Shown here in pieces: positions 16,204 to 25,000 of a stretch of DNA of 64,000 bases. The translations under genes were made by a program, and so were the position numbers. Source of the DNA: Candidatus Kryptoniota bacterium (lineage in GTDB: Bacteria; Bacteroidota; Ignavibacteria; Kryptoniales; JAKASW01). The DNA lies in contig DATCTN010000031.1 of assembly GCA_036567965.1 (NCBI GenBank), positions 310,001 to 374,000 of the forward strand, read 5' to 3'. Positions within the stretch are counted from its first letter, which is position 1. Each line of letters opens with the position of its first letter. Below the pieces are notes generated by a model, which worked only from the letters and a program-made list of their open reading frames with translations, did no database searches and was not told the DNA's origin.

Positions 16204-18948
16204 TCAGGAGCAACCGCTTGTGGAGCCACAGTTGAGGCATTTGTAGCATGAACCGCTCCGGATCATAATGGAACCACATTCATGACACGGAGGTGCGTCT
16301 GCCTGTTCCTGGAAGACCTTCTTCTCAGTTTGTTCCAGCGATATCTTGAATTCCTTTTTTCCTTCCGTCTTTGGCTCGGCAACGATCGAGTCGACGACGA
16401 CAGAAGCGGGCTGTTCTTCCCGGGGGAGGAATTTCAGTCCCATCCACCTGAAGATATAATCGAGTACCGACTTTGCGATCGGGACATCCTTGCTGTTTGT
16501 GAAGCCGGACGGCTCGAAGCGCATATGGCTGAACTTGTCGACCAATACCTTCAGAGGCACGCCGTATTGAAGGGCGAGCGATATTCCAGTGGCGAATCCA
16601 TCCATCAGACCGCTGATCGTCGACCCCTCTTTTGACATCGTGATGAAGAGCTCGCCAGGAGTTCCATCCTCGTAAAGGCCGACCGTTATGTAACCCTCAT
16701 GTCCGCTGATGCTGAACTTATGAGTTACTGCGTTGCGCTCATCCGGCAATCGACGGCGTATGACTCGTGTCGGGGCCTTCTCGTCCTTAGCCTGGGGGAC
16801 CGGCTCCGATTTTCCGGTATCTTTCTTCGTGCTCAAGGGCTGAGTTCTCTTGGATCCGTCCCGATAAACGGCAATCGCCTTCAGGCCGAGCTTCCATGCT
16901 TCGATATATGCCTGCTCGATATCATCGACGGTGGCCTCGGCTGGAAGGTTGACAGTCTTTGAAATAGCTCCCGAGAGGAACGGCTGAACCGCGGACATCA
17001 TCTTTATGTGACCCATATAATGTATTGATCGGGTTCCGTTCACAGCCTTGAACGCGCAGTCGAAGATGGGAAGGTGTTTATCCTTCAGATGCGGGGCACC
17101 TTCAATAGTGGCGTTCGCATCGATGTACTTCACTATTTCGTCTATCTGCTGTTCATTGTATCCGAGTGTGCTCAGTGCCAGAGGGACCGTGTTGTTAACG
17201 ATCTTCAGATATCCGCCGCCGACGAGTTTTTTGTATTTCACCAGTGCAATGTCCGGTTCGACTCCGGTCGTGTCGCAATCCATCATGAATCCGATCGTTC
17301 CGGTCGGGGCGAGTACCGATATTTGCGAATTTCTATAGCCATACTCCTTGCCGATGGTGAGTGCATCGTCCCACACTTGCTTTGCGGAGTCGACCAAATA
17401 TTCCGGAATAATGTCATGATTGATCTTGTCTACATGAGCTCTGTGTTTTCTGATAACTCCAAGCATAGGTTCGCGATTTGTTTCGAACCCTTCAAAGGGT
17501 CGAATATTCTGGGCGATGAGAGCGCTCTGCCTGTAGCCCTCGCCGGTCATGATCGCGGTTAGCGCGCCGGCATATGCTCTTCCTGCATCGCTGTCATATG
17601 GCAATCCCAGTGACATTAGCAGCGCGCCAAGATTCGCGTACCCGATTCCGAGTGGTCGAAACGCGAAACTGTTTTTCTCAATAGACTTCGTGGGATAGCT
17701 TGCGTTCCCGACAATGATTTCCTGAGCAGTAATGGTAATATCGACCGAGTGAATATACGCCTCGACGTCGAACGAACCGTCGTCTCTCCTGTACTTCATC
17801 AGGTTCAAAGAAGCCAGGTTGCATGCGCTGTCGTCCAGAAACATATACTCGCTGCAAGGATTCGAGGCGTTAATCGGAGCTGTGTTGGAGGATGTATGCC
17901 AGCTGTTGACTGTGGTGTGGAACTGCATTCCCGGATCACCACTAATCCAGGCAGCGGTAGCAATCTCTCTCATTAGCTCGCGAGCCCGATACGTTCCTGC
18001 CGGTTTGCCGTCTCTCACATTCTTTGTTGACCATTCCTTATCTTCAAGCACCGCCCGCATGAAGTCGTCTGTCGCCCTGACGCTGTGGTTGGCGTTTTGA
18101 AATTGGACAGAATCGTAAGCACCGCCTGGGACATTGAAGCCGGAATCGTAACCCGCGTCAATCAATGCCCAGGCTTTCTTTTCTTCCTCTGCTTTGCTCC
18201 TGATGAAGTCCAATACGTCGGGATGCTCTGCGTTCAAAATCACCATCTTTGCGGCGCGGCGCGTTTTCCCGCCGGACTTGATCACTCCCGCGAAGGAATC
18301 GAAGCCTCGCAGAAATGAGACAGGACCAGAAGCTGTACCACCACCTGATAATCTCTCCTTTGAAGAGCGGAGTGATGAAAAATTCGTCCCGGTTCCGCTC
18401 CCCCACTTGAAAAGCATACCTTCCGTCTTGGCTAGGTCGAGTATCGATTCCATCGTATCTTTGACGGAGTTGATGAAACACGCCGAACATTGGGGTTTGT
18501 CTTCCACACCCACATTGAACCAAACCGGGCTGTTGAAAGAGACATACTGGTTCACCAAGAGGTATGCCAGTTCGTCGTAAAAAGCAGAAGCGTCGTCATG
18601 GGAAGCGAAGTAGCCGCCCTTGATTCCCCATGTGGTGAAAGTCCTTGCAACGCGGTCGACAATCTGCTTAACGCTGCTCTCTCGCTCAGGTGTGCCAAGC
18701 TGGCCGTGAAAATACTTCGAGACCACTACGTTGGTCGCAGTCATGCTCCAGAACTCAGGAACTTCCACGTCATCCTGCTGGAATATTACCTCGCCCTTTT
18801 CGTTTGAGATCGAAGCGGTTCGTTTCTCCCATTTTATTTCGTCAAACGGATGGAGTCCCTTCTTTGTGAAGTGACGCCGAACAGACAGCCCGCCCCACGC
18901 GGACCGAGCCAGTGTATCATCAGAAACGAACGCATCGGTGTATCCCAT
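16204..18948 (-). CDS. nrdJ: Adenosylcobalamin-dependent (class II) ribonucleotide reductase
   Basis: Reduces ribonucleotides to deoxyribonucleotides using adenosylcobalamin as radical source, independent of oxygen. The 914-residue protein has the core with the substrate-site cysteine in QCSACFINSV, NPCSEYMFLDDSACNLASLNL carrying the radical Cys and catalytic residues, and the barrel-end APTGTIGFMMDCDTTGVEPD. A linker (about 745-790) and a C-terminal domain with Zn-ribbon cysteines (CHEC and CYKCLNC, then SGCS) that re-reduce the active site follow, as in Thermotoga-type NrdJ. No class I or III reductase is in the window. The ribosome site AAAGGAG lies close to the ATG. A structured leader and a promoter are recorded separately upstream. 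Confidence 0.97.
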   Translation of the reverse strand: MGYTDAFVSDDTLARSAWGGLSVRRHFTKKGLHPFDEIKWEKRTASISNEKGEVIFQQDDVEVPEFWSMTATNVVVSKYFHGQLGTPERESSVKQIVDRVARTFTTWGIKGGYFASHDDASAFYDELAYLLVNQYVSFNSPVWFNVGVEDKPQCSACFINSVKDTMESILDLAKTEGMLFKWGSGTGTNFSSLRSSKERLSGGGTASGPVSFLRGFDSFAGVIKSGGKTRRAAKMVILNAEHPDVLDFIRSKAEEEKKAWALIDAGYDSGFNVPGGAYDSVQFQNANHSVRATDDFMRAVLEDKEWSTKNVRDGKPAGTYRARELMREIATAAWISGDPGMQFHTTVNSWHTSSNTAPINASNPCSEYMFLDDSACNLASLNLMKYRRDDGSFDVEAYIHSVDITITAQEIIVGNASYPTKSIEKNSFAFRPLGIGYANLGALLMSLGLPYDSDAGRAYAGALTAIMTGEGYRQSALIAQNIRPFEGFETNREPMLGVIRKHRAHVDKINHDIIPEYLVDSAKQVWDDALTIGKEYGYRNSQISVLAPTGTIGFMMDCDTTGVEPDIALVKYKKLVGGGYLKIVNNTVPLALSTLGYNEQQIDEIVKYIDANATIEGAPHLKDKHLPIFDCAFKAVNGTRSIHYMGHIKMMSAVQPFLSGAISKTVNLPAEATVDDIEQAYIEAWKLGLKAIAVYRDGSKRTQPLSTKKDTGKSEPVPQAKDEKAPTRVIRRRLPDERNAVTHKFSISGHEGYITVGLYEDGTPGELFITMSKEGSTISGLMDGFATGISLALQYGVPLKVLVDKFSHMRFEPSGFTNSKDVPIAKSVLDYIFRWMGLKFLPREEQPASVVVDSIVAEPKTEGKKEFKISLEQTEKKVFQEQADAPPCHECGSIMIRSGSCYKCLNCGSTSGCS

Positions 18949-18978
18949 CTAGACTTCTCCTTTTATATTGAAGAAAAT

Positions 18979-19057
18979 GCCGTCTCGTACTGCAGACTGA
19001 ATTGGTTTGAGCCCGCCCTGAGGCTGGCCTCGAGGGTATCCTGCTGTGCCAGACGGC
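18979..19057 (-). promoter_or_regulatory. Structured 5' leader of nrdJ, candidate riboswitch-like element
   Basis: On the minus strand a 79-base unit is bounded by GCCGTCT (19057-19051) and AGACGGC (18985-18979), a perfect 7-bp closing stem. Inside it CCCT and GAGG pair with CCTC and AGGG around a CCAG loop (bulged C on the 5' side), and a GCAG/CTGC pairing is possible. The element ends 30 bases before the nrdJ start codon and about 14 before the ribosome site, so folding could affect translation. I do not see a B12-box of the classical cobalamin riboswitch. An nrdJ-associated RNA motif is known in other bacteria; I cannot verify a match. Confidence 0.5.
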
Positions 19058-19105
19058 AATCAATTTCAAATTTCCAGCGCTCAACTTAGCTGAGAATCGG
19101 TGTCC

Positions 19106-19134
19106 AAATTATCCCTGAAATCGAGCAAAGTCAA
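19106..19134 (-). promoter_or_regulatory. Candidate nrdJ promoter
   Basis: On the minus strand TTGACT (19134-19129), 17 bases, and TAATTT (19111-19106). The predicted start near 19099 gives a leader of about 150 bases that contains the structured element. Confidence 0.6.
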
Positions 19135-19139
19135 GAGAT

Positions 19140-19457
19140 TAAGCCCGAGAATTGACTTCAACGCAAAGTTTGTTTGGTGTTTTATTGGTCTCAAAACTCC
19201 AGTAACTCCAGTCCCCGAGAAATTACTTTAAATGATAAATTGATTGAGTCCTTTCCCTAAAAATCGTGTGCTTGGGCATGGCAGTTGCGTTTATATCTGA
19301 CTATGCCATGTATTCGCAGGTATGGGCTGGCGGCACGAACAAATGGAGTCTGCAATCTTCTGGCGGCTCGATGCCTGAACGGACGATTTTGAGCAAGCAT
19401 ATTTATCTGTACCATGATACAGATGTTTCTGATTCGGACATAAGATCGGTCGAGTCG
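19140..19457. other. Gene-free stretch between nrdJ promoter and response regulator
   Basis: No convincing gene. Two inverted repeats are visible: CATGGCA 19277-19283 with TGCCATG 19304-19310, and ATCTGTA 19405-19411 with TACAGAT 19418-19424. A short direct repeat, TGGCGGC followed by CGA within five bases, occurs near 19330 and 19363. The second inverted repeat lies just downstream of the response regulator gene and could be a weak terminator, but it lacks a strong U-run. Confidence 0.4.
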
Positions 19458-19820
19458 TCAGATAAGTTTGTTCACGGCTTCGAGAAGCTCCCCGGTCGTG
19501 TAGGGTTTTTGAAGGAGCCCATCCGCGTAATTCTCCAAAACATCTTCGAGGTCCGATAGCTGACTGTAACCTGTAGATATAAGCACCTTCGACGGTCGGG
19601 CTCTCTTCTTCAACTCCACACATGTTTCTCTACCGCCCATGACAGGCATGATCATGTCGAGCACAACCAGATCTACATCTCCTGACTCGTCGAGGCGATC
19701 TATAGCAAGCTTGCCATTTGCCGCCGTCACGACGTCAAACCCATTCCCGCCAAGAATCTCAAGCCCAAGCTGCCGAACATCTTCCTCATCGTCAACGATC
19801 ATTATCCGCAGTCTCTTCAC
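19458..19820 (-). CDS. Stand-alone response regulator receiver protein (CheY-like)
   Basis: A single receiver domain of 120 residues with no output domain. The acidic pocket is Asp10-Asp11 (MIVDDEED), the phospho-acceptor Asp55 (VVLDMIMP), the switch Thr83 (LISTGYS) and Lys105 (LLQKPY). The sequence LISTGYS and QKPYTTGELL resembles receiver domains attached to hybrid histidine kinases. It starts at GTG 19820 with a GAGG ribosome site. No kinase lies nearby, so the partner is unknown; it probably signals through protein contacts. Confidence 0.93.
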   Translation of the reverse strand: MKRLRIMIVDDEEDVRQLGLEILGGNGFDVVTAANGKLAIDRLDESGDVDLVVLDMIMPVMGGRETCVELKKRARPSKVLISTGYSQLSDLEDVLENYADGLLQKPYTTGELLEAVNKLI

Positions 19821-19907
19821 TATTTCCTCACCGTCGACTGCACGGGCGGCACATCATTCTAAGTTGCCAGCGAACTGAGAACTTCCGAAAACGCTCGTTA
19901 TTTCCAC

Positions 19908-19963
19908 TTGACATAAAGGACTCTCGAGGTTATATTTCGGACATAACCATCTGATATATGTCC
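19908..19963 (+). promoter_or_regulatory. rrf2 promoter with overlapping palindromic operator
   Basis: A near-consensus promoter: TTGACA 19908-19913, exactly 17 bases, TATATT 19931-19936. Immediately downstream GGACATA (19939-19945) and TATGTCC (19957-19963) form a perfect inverted repeat with an 11-base centre. It covers the expected transcription start (about 19943) and the ATG start codon at 19958. Binding of a regulator here would block initiation, so autorepression by the encoded Rrf2 protein is likely. Confidence 0.65.
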
Positions 19964-20407
19964 TTAATATTTAGCAGGCAATGTGAATACGCTCTTCAGG
20001 CTGTGCTGTACATGTCCGCACAGCCTGACAAGAGATTTACAAACATAATCGAGATGAGTGATCGACTTGGAATCCCGATGCCTTTTCTCGGCAAGACTCT
20101 GCAGTTGCTCGTGCAGGGCAAAATACTTTCCTCGCAGAAAGGCCCGAAGGGCGGATTCAGGCTGGAAAGGGACCCGGAAGAAATAGCTCTGTTCCATATC
20201 GTTGATGCAATCGATGGAACCGATTTCCTCACCTCATGTGTCCTTGGTTTCCCGGAATGTTCGACAAGAAATCCCTGTCCGATGCATTCAGAATGGGGAG
20301 TACTTCGGGACAAAGTTTATCAAATGCTGGCTAACAAGACGATTTCCCAGATCTCCAGAGAGATCAAAGCGAGCAAACAGATGCGGACAAAACTGAGACT
20401 CACGTGA
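19958..20407 (+). CDS. Rrf2-family regulator with Fe-S cysteine triad (NsrR/IscR-like)
   Basis: A 149-residue winged-helix repressor of the Rrf2 family. The DNA-binding part has the recognition region PMPFLGKTLQLLVQGKILSSQKGPKGGF, and three cysteines at 94, 101 and 107 (C-x6-C-x5-C) occupy the position that holds an Fe-S cluster in NsrR and IscR (NsrR has 93/99/106). This suggests sensing of nitric oxide, iron-sulfur status or redox state. Next come a broken Fe-S membrane gene, a hemerythrin and ywiC, which favours an NsrR-like NO response over IscR, as no isc or suf gene is near. It starts at ATG 19958 inside its own putative operator. Confidence 0.9.
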   Translation: MSLIFSRQCEYALQAVLYMSAQPDKRFTNIIEMSDRLGIPMPFLGKTLQLLVQGKILSSQKGPKGGFRLERDPEEIALFHIVDAIDGTDFLTSCVLGFPECSTRNPCPMHSEWGVLRDKVYQMLANKTISQISREIKASKQMRTKLRLT

Positions 20408-20414
20408 TTTTTAT

Positions 20415-20450
20415 GGACATATTTAGGATAAAAACATCTGAAATATTTCG
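20415..20450 (+). promoter_or_regulatory. Second candidate Rrf2 operator
   Basis: CATCTGAAATAT at 20435-20446 differs in one base from CATCTGATATAT at 19948-19959 inside the rrf2 operator, and both sites also carry GGACATA (here 20415-20421). It precedes the Fe-S remnant and the hemerythrin/ywiC genes, so the regulator may control them too. Confidence 0.45.
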
Positions 20451-20526
20451 TGAGACGCCCGTGGGAATCGGCGGGACCGATAACTGTAAGATCGTGAAAA
20501 AAACTTCCGGCCGCTCGTATCTAAAC

Positions 20527-20772
20527 ATGACACGAGCAGATATCCGAAGTTACGTCCGGCTTTCCTTCTTACCGATGACTCCCTGGATCGGAACAGAGTT
20601 TTATCTTTTCAAAAGAAAATTGGAGCACGGAGAAGTTGCCACAATCAATCACCTGCCAGGCGTCGAGGGCCTTCTCCCAGTAAGTGCACTTGTCGGTTTA
20701 CGCTGCTTGCTCCTCACTGGAATAGTGTACCATATTTTCGATGATATTGATTCCGCCGGCCATGTATTATAG
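20527..20772 (+). pseudogene. Truncated remnant of a 4Fe-4S membrane protein (NapH/CcoG-like N-terminus)
   Basis: The frame from ATG 20527 begins with ADIRSYVRLSF and runs through IGTEFYLF, LPGVEGLLPVSALVGL and LLTGIVYHIF, which is the order of motifs at the N-terminus of polyferredoxin-type 4Fe-4S membrane proteins (typical form VEGFLPISAL, then LLTG and HPAG). It breaks at DSAGHVL with TAG, just where the family continues into its membrane helices and ferredoxin cysteines. None of the cluster cysteines follow in any frame. About 80 of roughly 300 residues remain. The ancestor probably belonged to the Rrf2 regulon. The family match is from memory of the motif pattern. Confidence 0.6.
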
Positions 20773-20776
20773 CAGG

Positions 20777-21232
20777 ATGCCCTCACAACCGATTGACGTT
20801 CTGAAGTGGGAACATGAGTTGATCCTGAGCAGGCTTGATGATCTCCTCTCCAGGGCGAGTGAAGCGCCGTGCGTCAAGACATTTATGATTCGATCGCAGA
20901 CTGGAAGGCTGCTGAAGCTGCAGGAGCTTCACCAGGAGGCCGAGGAACGCTTTCTCTTTCCGTTAATGTCCGAAGTGGACGAATCTCTCATTTCATCTTT
21001 GAGAGTTGAGCACGCATCTCTTTTCCGGAGTTCTGATGTGATACAATCGACCGCCACAACTCATGAAATCAAAGAGCTCGTGCCTGTGCTCATGAGTCTC
21101 AAAGACGAACTCAAGAAGCACTTCGAAAAGGAAGAATCGAAGATCTTTGAAAACGCCCAGATTATTTTAACGCCGGCGAAATCCGATATTCTGAAGATAA
21201 AATTTGCCACCAGGAACCTGGCGATCATATGA
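20777..21232 (+). CDS. Hemerythrin-domain (HHE) protein
   Basis: A small four-helix-bundle di-iron protein of about 151 residues. Candidate iron ligands in order are His in KWEHELI, His in LQELHQEAEERFLFP with its Glu, His in RVEHASLF, and His and Glu in KKHFEKEESKIF. Single-domain HHE proteins bind O2 or NO or help repair damaged iron centres (RIC/YtfE-like). The start is uncertain: ATG 20777 fits the family alignment, whereas 20762 or 20741 would extend into the preceding remnant. The stop overlaps the ywiC start by ATGA, so the two are co-translated. Position behind an NsrR-like regulator favours a nitrosative or oxidative stress role. Confidence 0.88.
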   Translation: MPSQPIDVLKWEHELILSRLDDLLSRASEAPCVKTFMIRSQTGRLLKLQELHQEAEERFLFPLMSEVDESLISSLRVEHASLFRSSDVIQSTATTHEIKELVPVLMSLKDELKKHFEKEESKIFENAQIILTPAKSDILKIKFATRNLAII

Positions 21233-22011
21233 AGATGAGAGAGGTGGTGCCCCGCGAACATGGAGCATGGGCGATGTGGATCGTGCCGATGATTACGGCT
21301 GCTCTCGTCTCGCAATTCCGCTTGAGTCTGCTGCTGCTGTTTGTGTCATTTGGCCTTTTGTATCTCGTTCATCATCCCGTTGTCAGGTTGATAAAGACGG
21401 GAAAATTCTCCAATCGGGATGAGAAGAAGTTTGTCCTGCTAGCGGGAATTCCGGCGCTGATAATTGCTTTGTCCCTTGTGCTATTTTTTGAACTTTACTG
21501 GTTGATTTGCTTCGGCATGATTGAACTGGCTCTTTTCGTTCTGAGTGTGAAAGCGTTCGTAGCCCGTGAGCAGAGGACGTATCTGAATGAATTCACTGTC
21601 GCTGCTGCACTTACTTTCACCGGGCCCGCCGCCTACTATGCCATCACGGGAACAGTCGACATCAATGCGGTCCAGCTCTATATCCTGAACTTCCTGTTCT
21701 TCGGCAGCAGCATTTTCTATGTCAGGACGAGGATAGAATTCCTGAAAGCAAAGGGGGTTTCGACTCGAGATACCAGACTCTCCGGATTTGTGACAGTAAT
21801 CTATCACATAGTCCTCGTCGTCGTGGTGCTACTTCTGAGCATCTGCGGATCGACAAGTATCCTCATGCTTCTCGCATTCGCACCAATGATAGCTCAAGCA
21901 ACATTTGGGCTCCTATTCAAGAAGGGGAAGCTTGACTTCAGCCGGCTAGGAATAGCGTTGGTGTTGCAATCCCTTTTCTTCCTGGCAGCAGTGCGGGTAT
22001 TCTGGAAGTAG
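21229..22011 (+). CDS. ywiC: YwiC-like integral membrane protein
   Basis: A polytopic membrane protein of 260 residues with about eight hydrophobic spans. It begins with the family hallmark VPREHGAWAMWIVPMI, and a second conserved stretch is LTFTGPAAYYA; charged loops carry RTRIEFLKAKG. In Bacillus subtilis ywiC lies in the narK-fnr anaerobic nitrate region, but its biochemical function is not established. Here it overlaps the hemerythrin gene by ATGA and follows an Rrf2 regulator, again in an anaerobic or NO-linked setting. A palindrome between its stop and the convergent beta-galactosidase gene may end transcription. Confidence 0.88.
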   Translation: MKMREVVPREHGAWAMWIVPMITAALVSQFRLSLLLLFVSFGLLYLVHHPVVRLIKTGKFSNRDEKKFVLLAGIPALIIALSLVLFFELYWLICFGMIELALFVLSVKAFVAREQRTYLNEFTVAAALTFTGPAAYYAITGTVDINAVQLYILNFLFFGSSIFYVRTRIEFLKAKGVSTRDTRLSGFVTVIYHIVLVVVVLLLSICGSTSILMLLAFAPMIAQATFGLLFKKGKLDFSRLGIALVLQSLFFLAAVRVFWK

Positions 22012-22015
22012 GGAT

Positions 22016-22043
22016 GGGCCGCTGTTGAGGACAGAAGCGGCCC
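22016..22043. terminator. Hairpin between convergent ywiC and GH35 genes
   Basis: GGGCCGCT (22016-22023) pairs with AGCGGCCC (22036-22043) around a 12-base loop. There is no U-run, so termination is uncertain. Confidence 0.45.
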
Positions 22044-22051
22044 TCCAGGTT

Positions 22052-25000
22052 TCATTTCAGAAAAATGACCATCTTGTGTTTCCGGACGGCGTAGTCGCGG
22101 TAGGATGCGACATATACGCTTTTGATAACCGGAGCCGGTTGTCCGGCTCCTGACGGCCTCATGACCAGAACGAGGAAATTCTTTGCGTCACTTCGGATCC
22201 AGCCTGGTGGGAGATAAAAGTCCTGCTGCGGTCCTTCCGCGAAGAAACGGCCGAGGAGCATTCCGTTCAGCCAAATCTGGATGTCGCCCGTCGATTCGAT
22301 GTGAAGATAGCGGGGGATTACCAGGTCTCTTTCTACGGGTAGAATGAACTGCCCCCTGTACCACAATATGCCGTTCCATGATGGAACAGTTTCCCAGTGA
22401 GGGCTACTCATCCATTTCGAGTCGTCATATTGAACGCTTTGCCAACCATCGAGTTCGCCAACGAGCGACCGATGAAATGACAACGACATGGGCACTGACT
22501 CGGGTGTACCCCATTCAAGTCTGACAGGCTTGTAAATGCCGCCCTGGCCACCGTTATTCTGCACATACACGGCAACAACGTTGTCACCGGGCTTCGCGCA
22601 GCTTGAGAGGGTGAATGAGAAGCGAGAGTCCCACCCATGATGTTCAACGACGAGTTTGCCGTTTACATAAACGACAGCATTGTCATCAACTCCATAGAAT
22701 AACAGCTCGGGATTCTGTTTCAGCTCTTCATCGTTCATCTTGATAATGGTCCTGAACCACCGGCCTTCATTTTCTGCCATGAATTTCTGCGGTGCATTTC
22801 CTACAAGGGTCTCCTCCCAGTTGGAATCGTCAAAAGAGAGAGAAGCTTCTTGCGGATTGCTGCCCGGAAATGGTGCAGCTGAAGGAGCGTATTTCCATTT
22901 ATTCAGATAGACGCGCTCTCCATCTTTCAGAACGGTGATCGATTTTACGCCTTTATTCTGTTCCATGAAACTTCCGTTTGGTCTCCCCTGGTTTTCGTAC
23001 ACGACTGTCAGCTTGTGTGTCCCAAGGGGAATGTTCACGTGTGCGATGTCCTCTTCGGCGTTCCCCGTCAGACCGGGTATTTGCCTGCCGTCGATGAAGA
23101 CGGAATGCCAATCGTCATCGTAATAAGTCATTTTCAAAAGCTTATCGCCGCCTGTGGTCAAAGTGCCGGAGTAAATTGTATAGCCGCTCTGAAAGTCGCC
23201 CTCGCTTTCAAGCGGCGCGAATTCATCTCCCGCCTTCTTGACTTCAGATACACCAGAGGTGAACTCGGGATCGGCACTCATGCGGACATCCGTGATCGGG
23301 ACACTCGGCATCTTCATCTGCGGGGTGTTGATCGCAAAGGTGATCATACCCGATTTTGGATCTGAAGATGTTTTCGTCGGTGTGCCGTCAATTGTCACGC
23401 CGCGCACGGGCGACTTTGCGAGTAGAGAAAAGGCATCATTACCGGGACGTGTCTGAAAGTCGACAGAAACCGTCTTGCCCTCTTGTGAGTGAGAAATTGC
23501 AAGATAGGAATCAGAAATAAGAGATCCCAGCGCTCGATTTCCGCCCAGCTCACAGGCCCGTGCAGCTCTTTCTTTCGATGTAAGAAGGAAATAGACGCCT
23601 TCCCAATTAAAAAGCTGGTCGGTGTTCTTCACCGTTACAATGTTCATGGACCCTTCGAGGCTTATGAACGCCTCGTCGCCCGGAATGCCGTATGCGATAA
23701 CAAGAGGTTTGCCATTGAATTCTGAAATGTCTTCTATCTGCACGTTCGTGTATTTCAAACTCGTGCCGCCAGGAAGCGGGTAATTTACGGGAAGCATATA
23801 AGCATCCATCCCGCGCATCGGAATAGTCAGCGAGAACTGTGAGCTCCGGGGCGCATTGACCTGTACATGCGCTTCGACGGATTTATTGGTAGTATTCCAG
23901 ACGTAGAGGAAGCTGACATATCCATCCGATCGAAGAAGAGCCTCGACCCCTTTCGTCTCGCAGAGGCAACCGCCTTTCACTTCTCGCGCCCGGGCGAGCT
24001 GTTCTCCACCGAGTCTGATGAAATCACCGATGAGTTTCACCGATCTGTATTTGCTCCAAAGACCGCCTGGTTCCGAGATCGGTGCGGTGTAATCGTAGCT
24101 TGTTGTTCTCCCCTTCGATCCCCAGTAGCCGAAGTTCGTGCCGCCGTAAAGCATATAATAGTTGAGCGCCTTCACTCCGTGACCGATTACGAACTTCGTG
24201 AGATCATCGATCTGATCGGACCCGTACTTGTCCACAACCCTCACGCTTGAGTCTCCCACACTTGAGAACCAACCTCCTTGCAGCTCGTTGATCATCGGTG
24301 GCGCGTCCGGCTGATCAGACTTGACTTTTTCAATGGCGGGCAGCGTGCCCTCGATGTTCCATGCGGGATAGAAGTTGCAGGCGTCCAGAATCTGAGAGAA
24401 GATAGAGTCAGCTTTGTCACGAGATTGTCTTGTCCAGCACGTAATTATAGGCACGTCTATCCCGTTCCTCACCGCACTTTCGTACAATGACTTGAGATAA
24501 ATCACCTTCTCGCTGTCGGGGAGGTCATAGTAGTCGTATTCATTTTCGATCTGCATCATTATCACGCCGCCTCCGTTTGAAATCAGATGACGACGGATAA
24601 CAGGGAGAACCTCGTCGTACCAGTATCTCGACCATTTGATATCGTCGGATGAAGCGCCCCTGAATCCGATGCCTTTGCCGGCAAGCCATTGGGGAAATCC
24701 GCCGACGTCCCATTCCGCGCAGATGTAAGGACCGGGCCTCACAATTATATAGAAGCCAAGCCCCTCGCATTTCGTCAGGAAATTGTCGAGCTCGCTCAAG
24801 TCTGCTTTGCCTTGTTCGCGTTCATGCCAGTTCCAGGCGACATACGTTTCAATCGTATTGAAGCCCGCCGCTTTGATTTTTTCGAGCCGGTCGATCCAGT
24901 CAGACGTATCGCACCTGAAGTAGTGGAAGCTTCCGCTGTAAATGAGAACGTTTTTTCCCCCGATGGTGAATCCGTCACGGTCGTAACGGACAAGGTCAGG

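Noticed and set aside
18979-19057. Classical cobalamin riboswitch upstream of nrdJ
   Set aside because: The typical B12-box and the large conserved core are not visible; the element is shorter (79 bases). It is kept as an unidentified structured leader.
19266-19623. Overlapping frames on both strands beside the response regulator gene
   Set aside because: Neither has a family match or ribosome site, and both run into the response regulator in a wrong frame.
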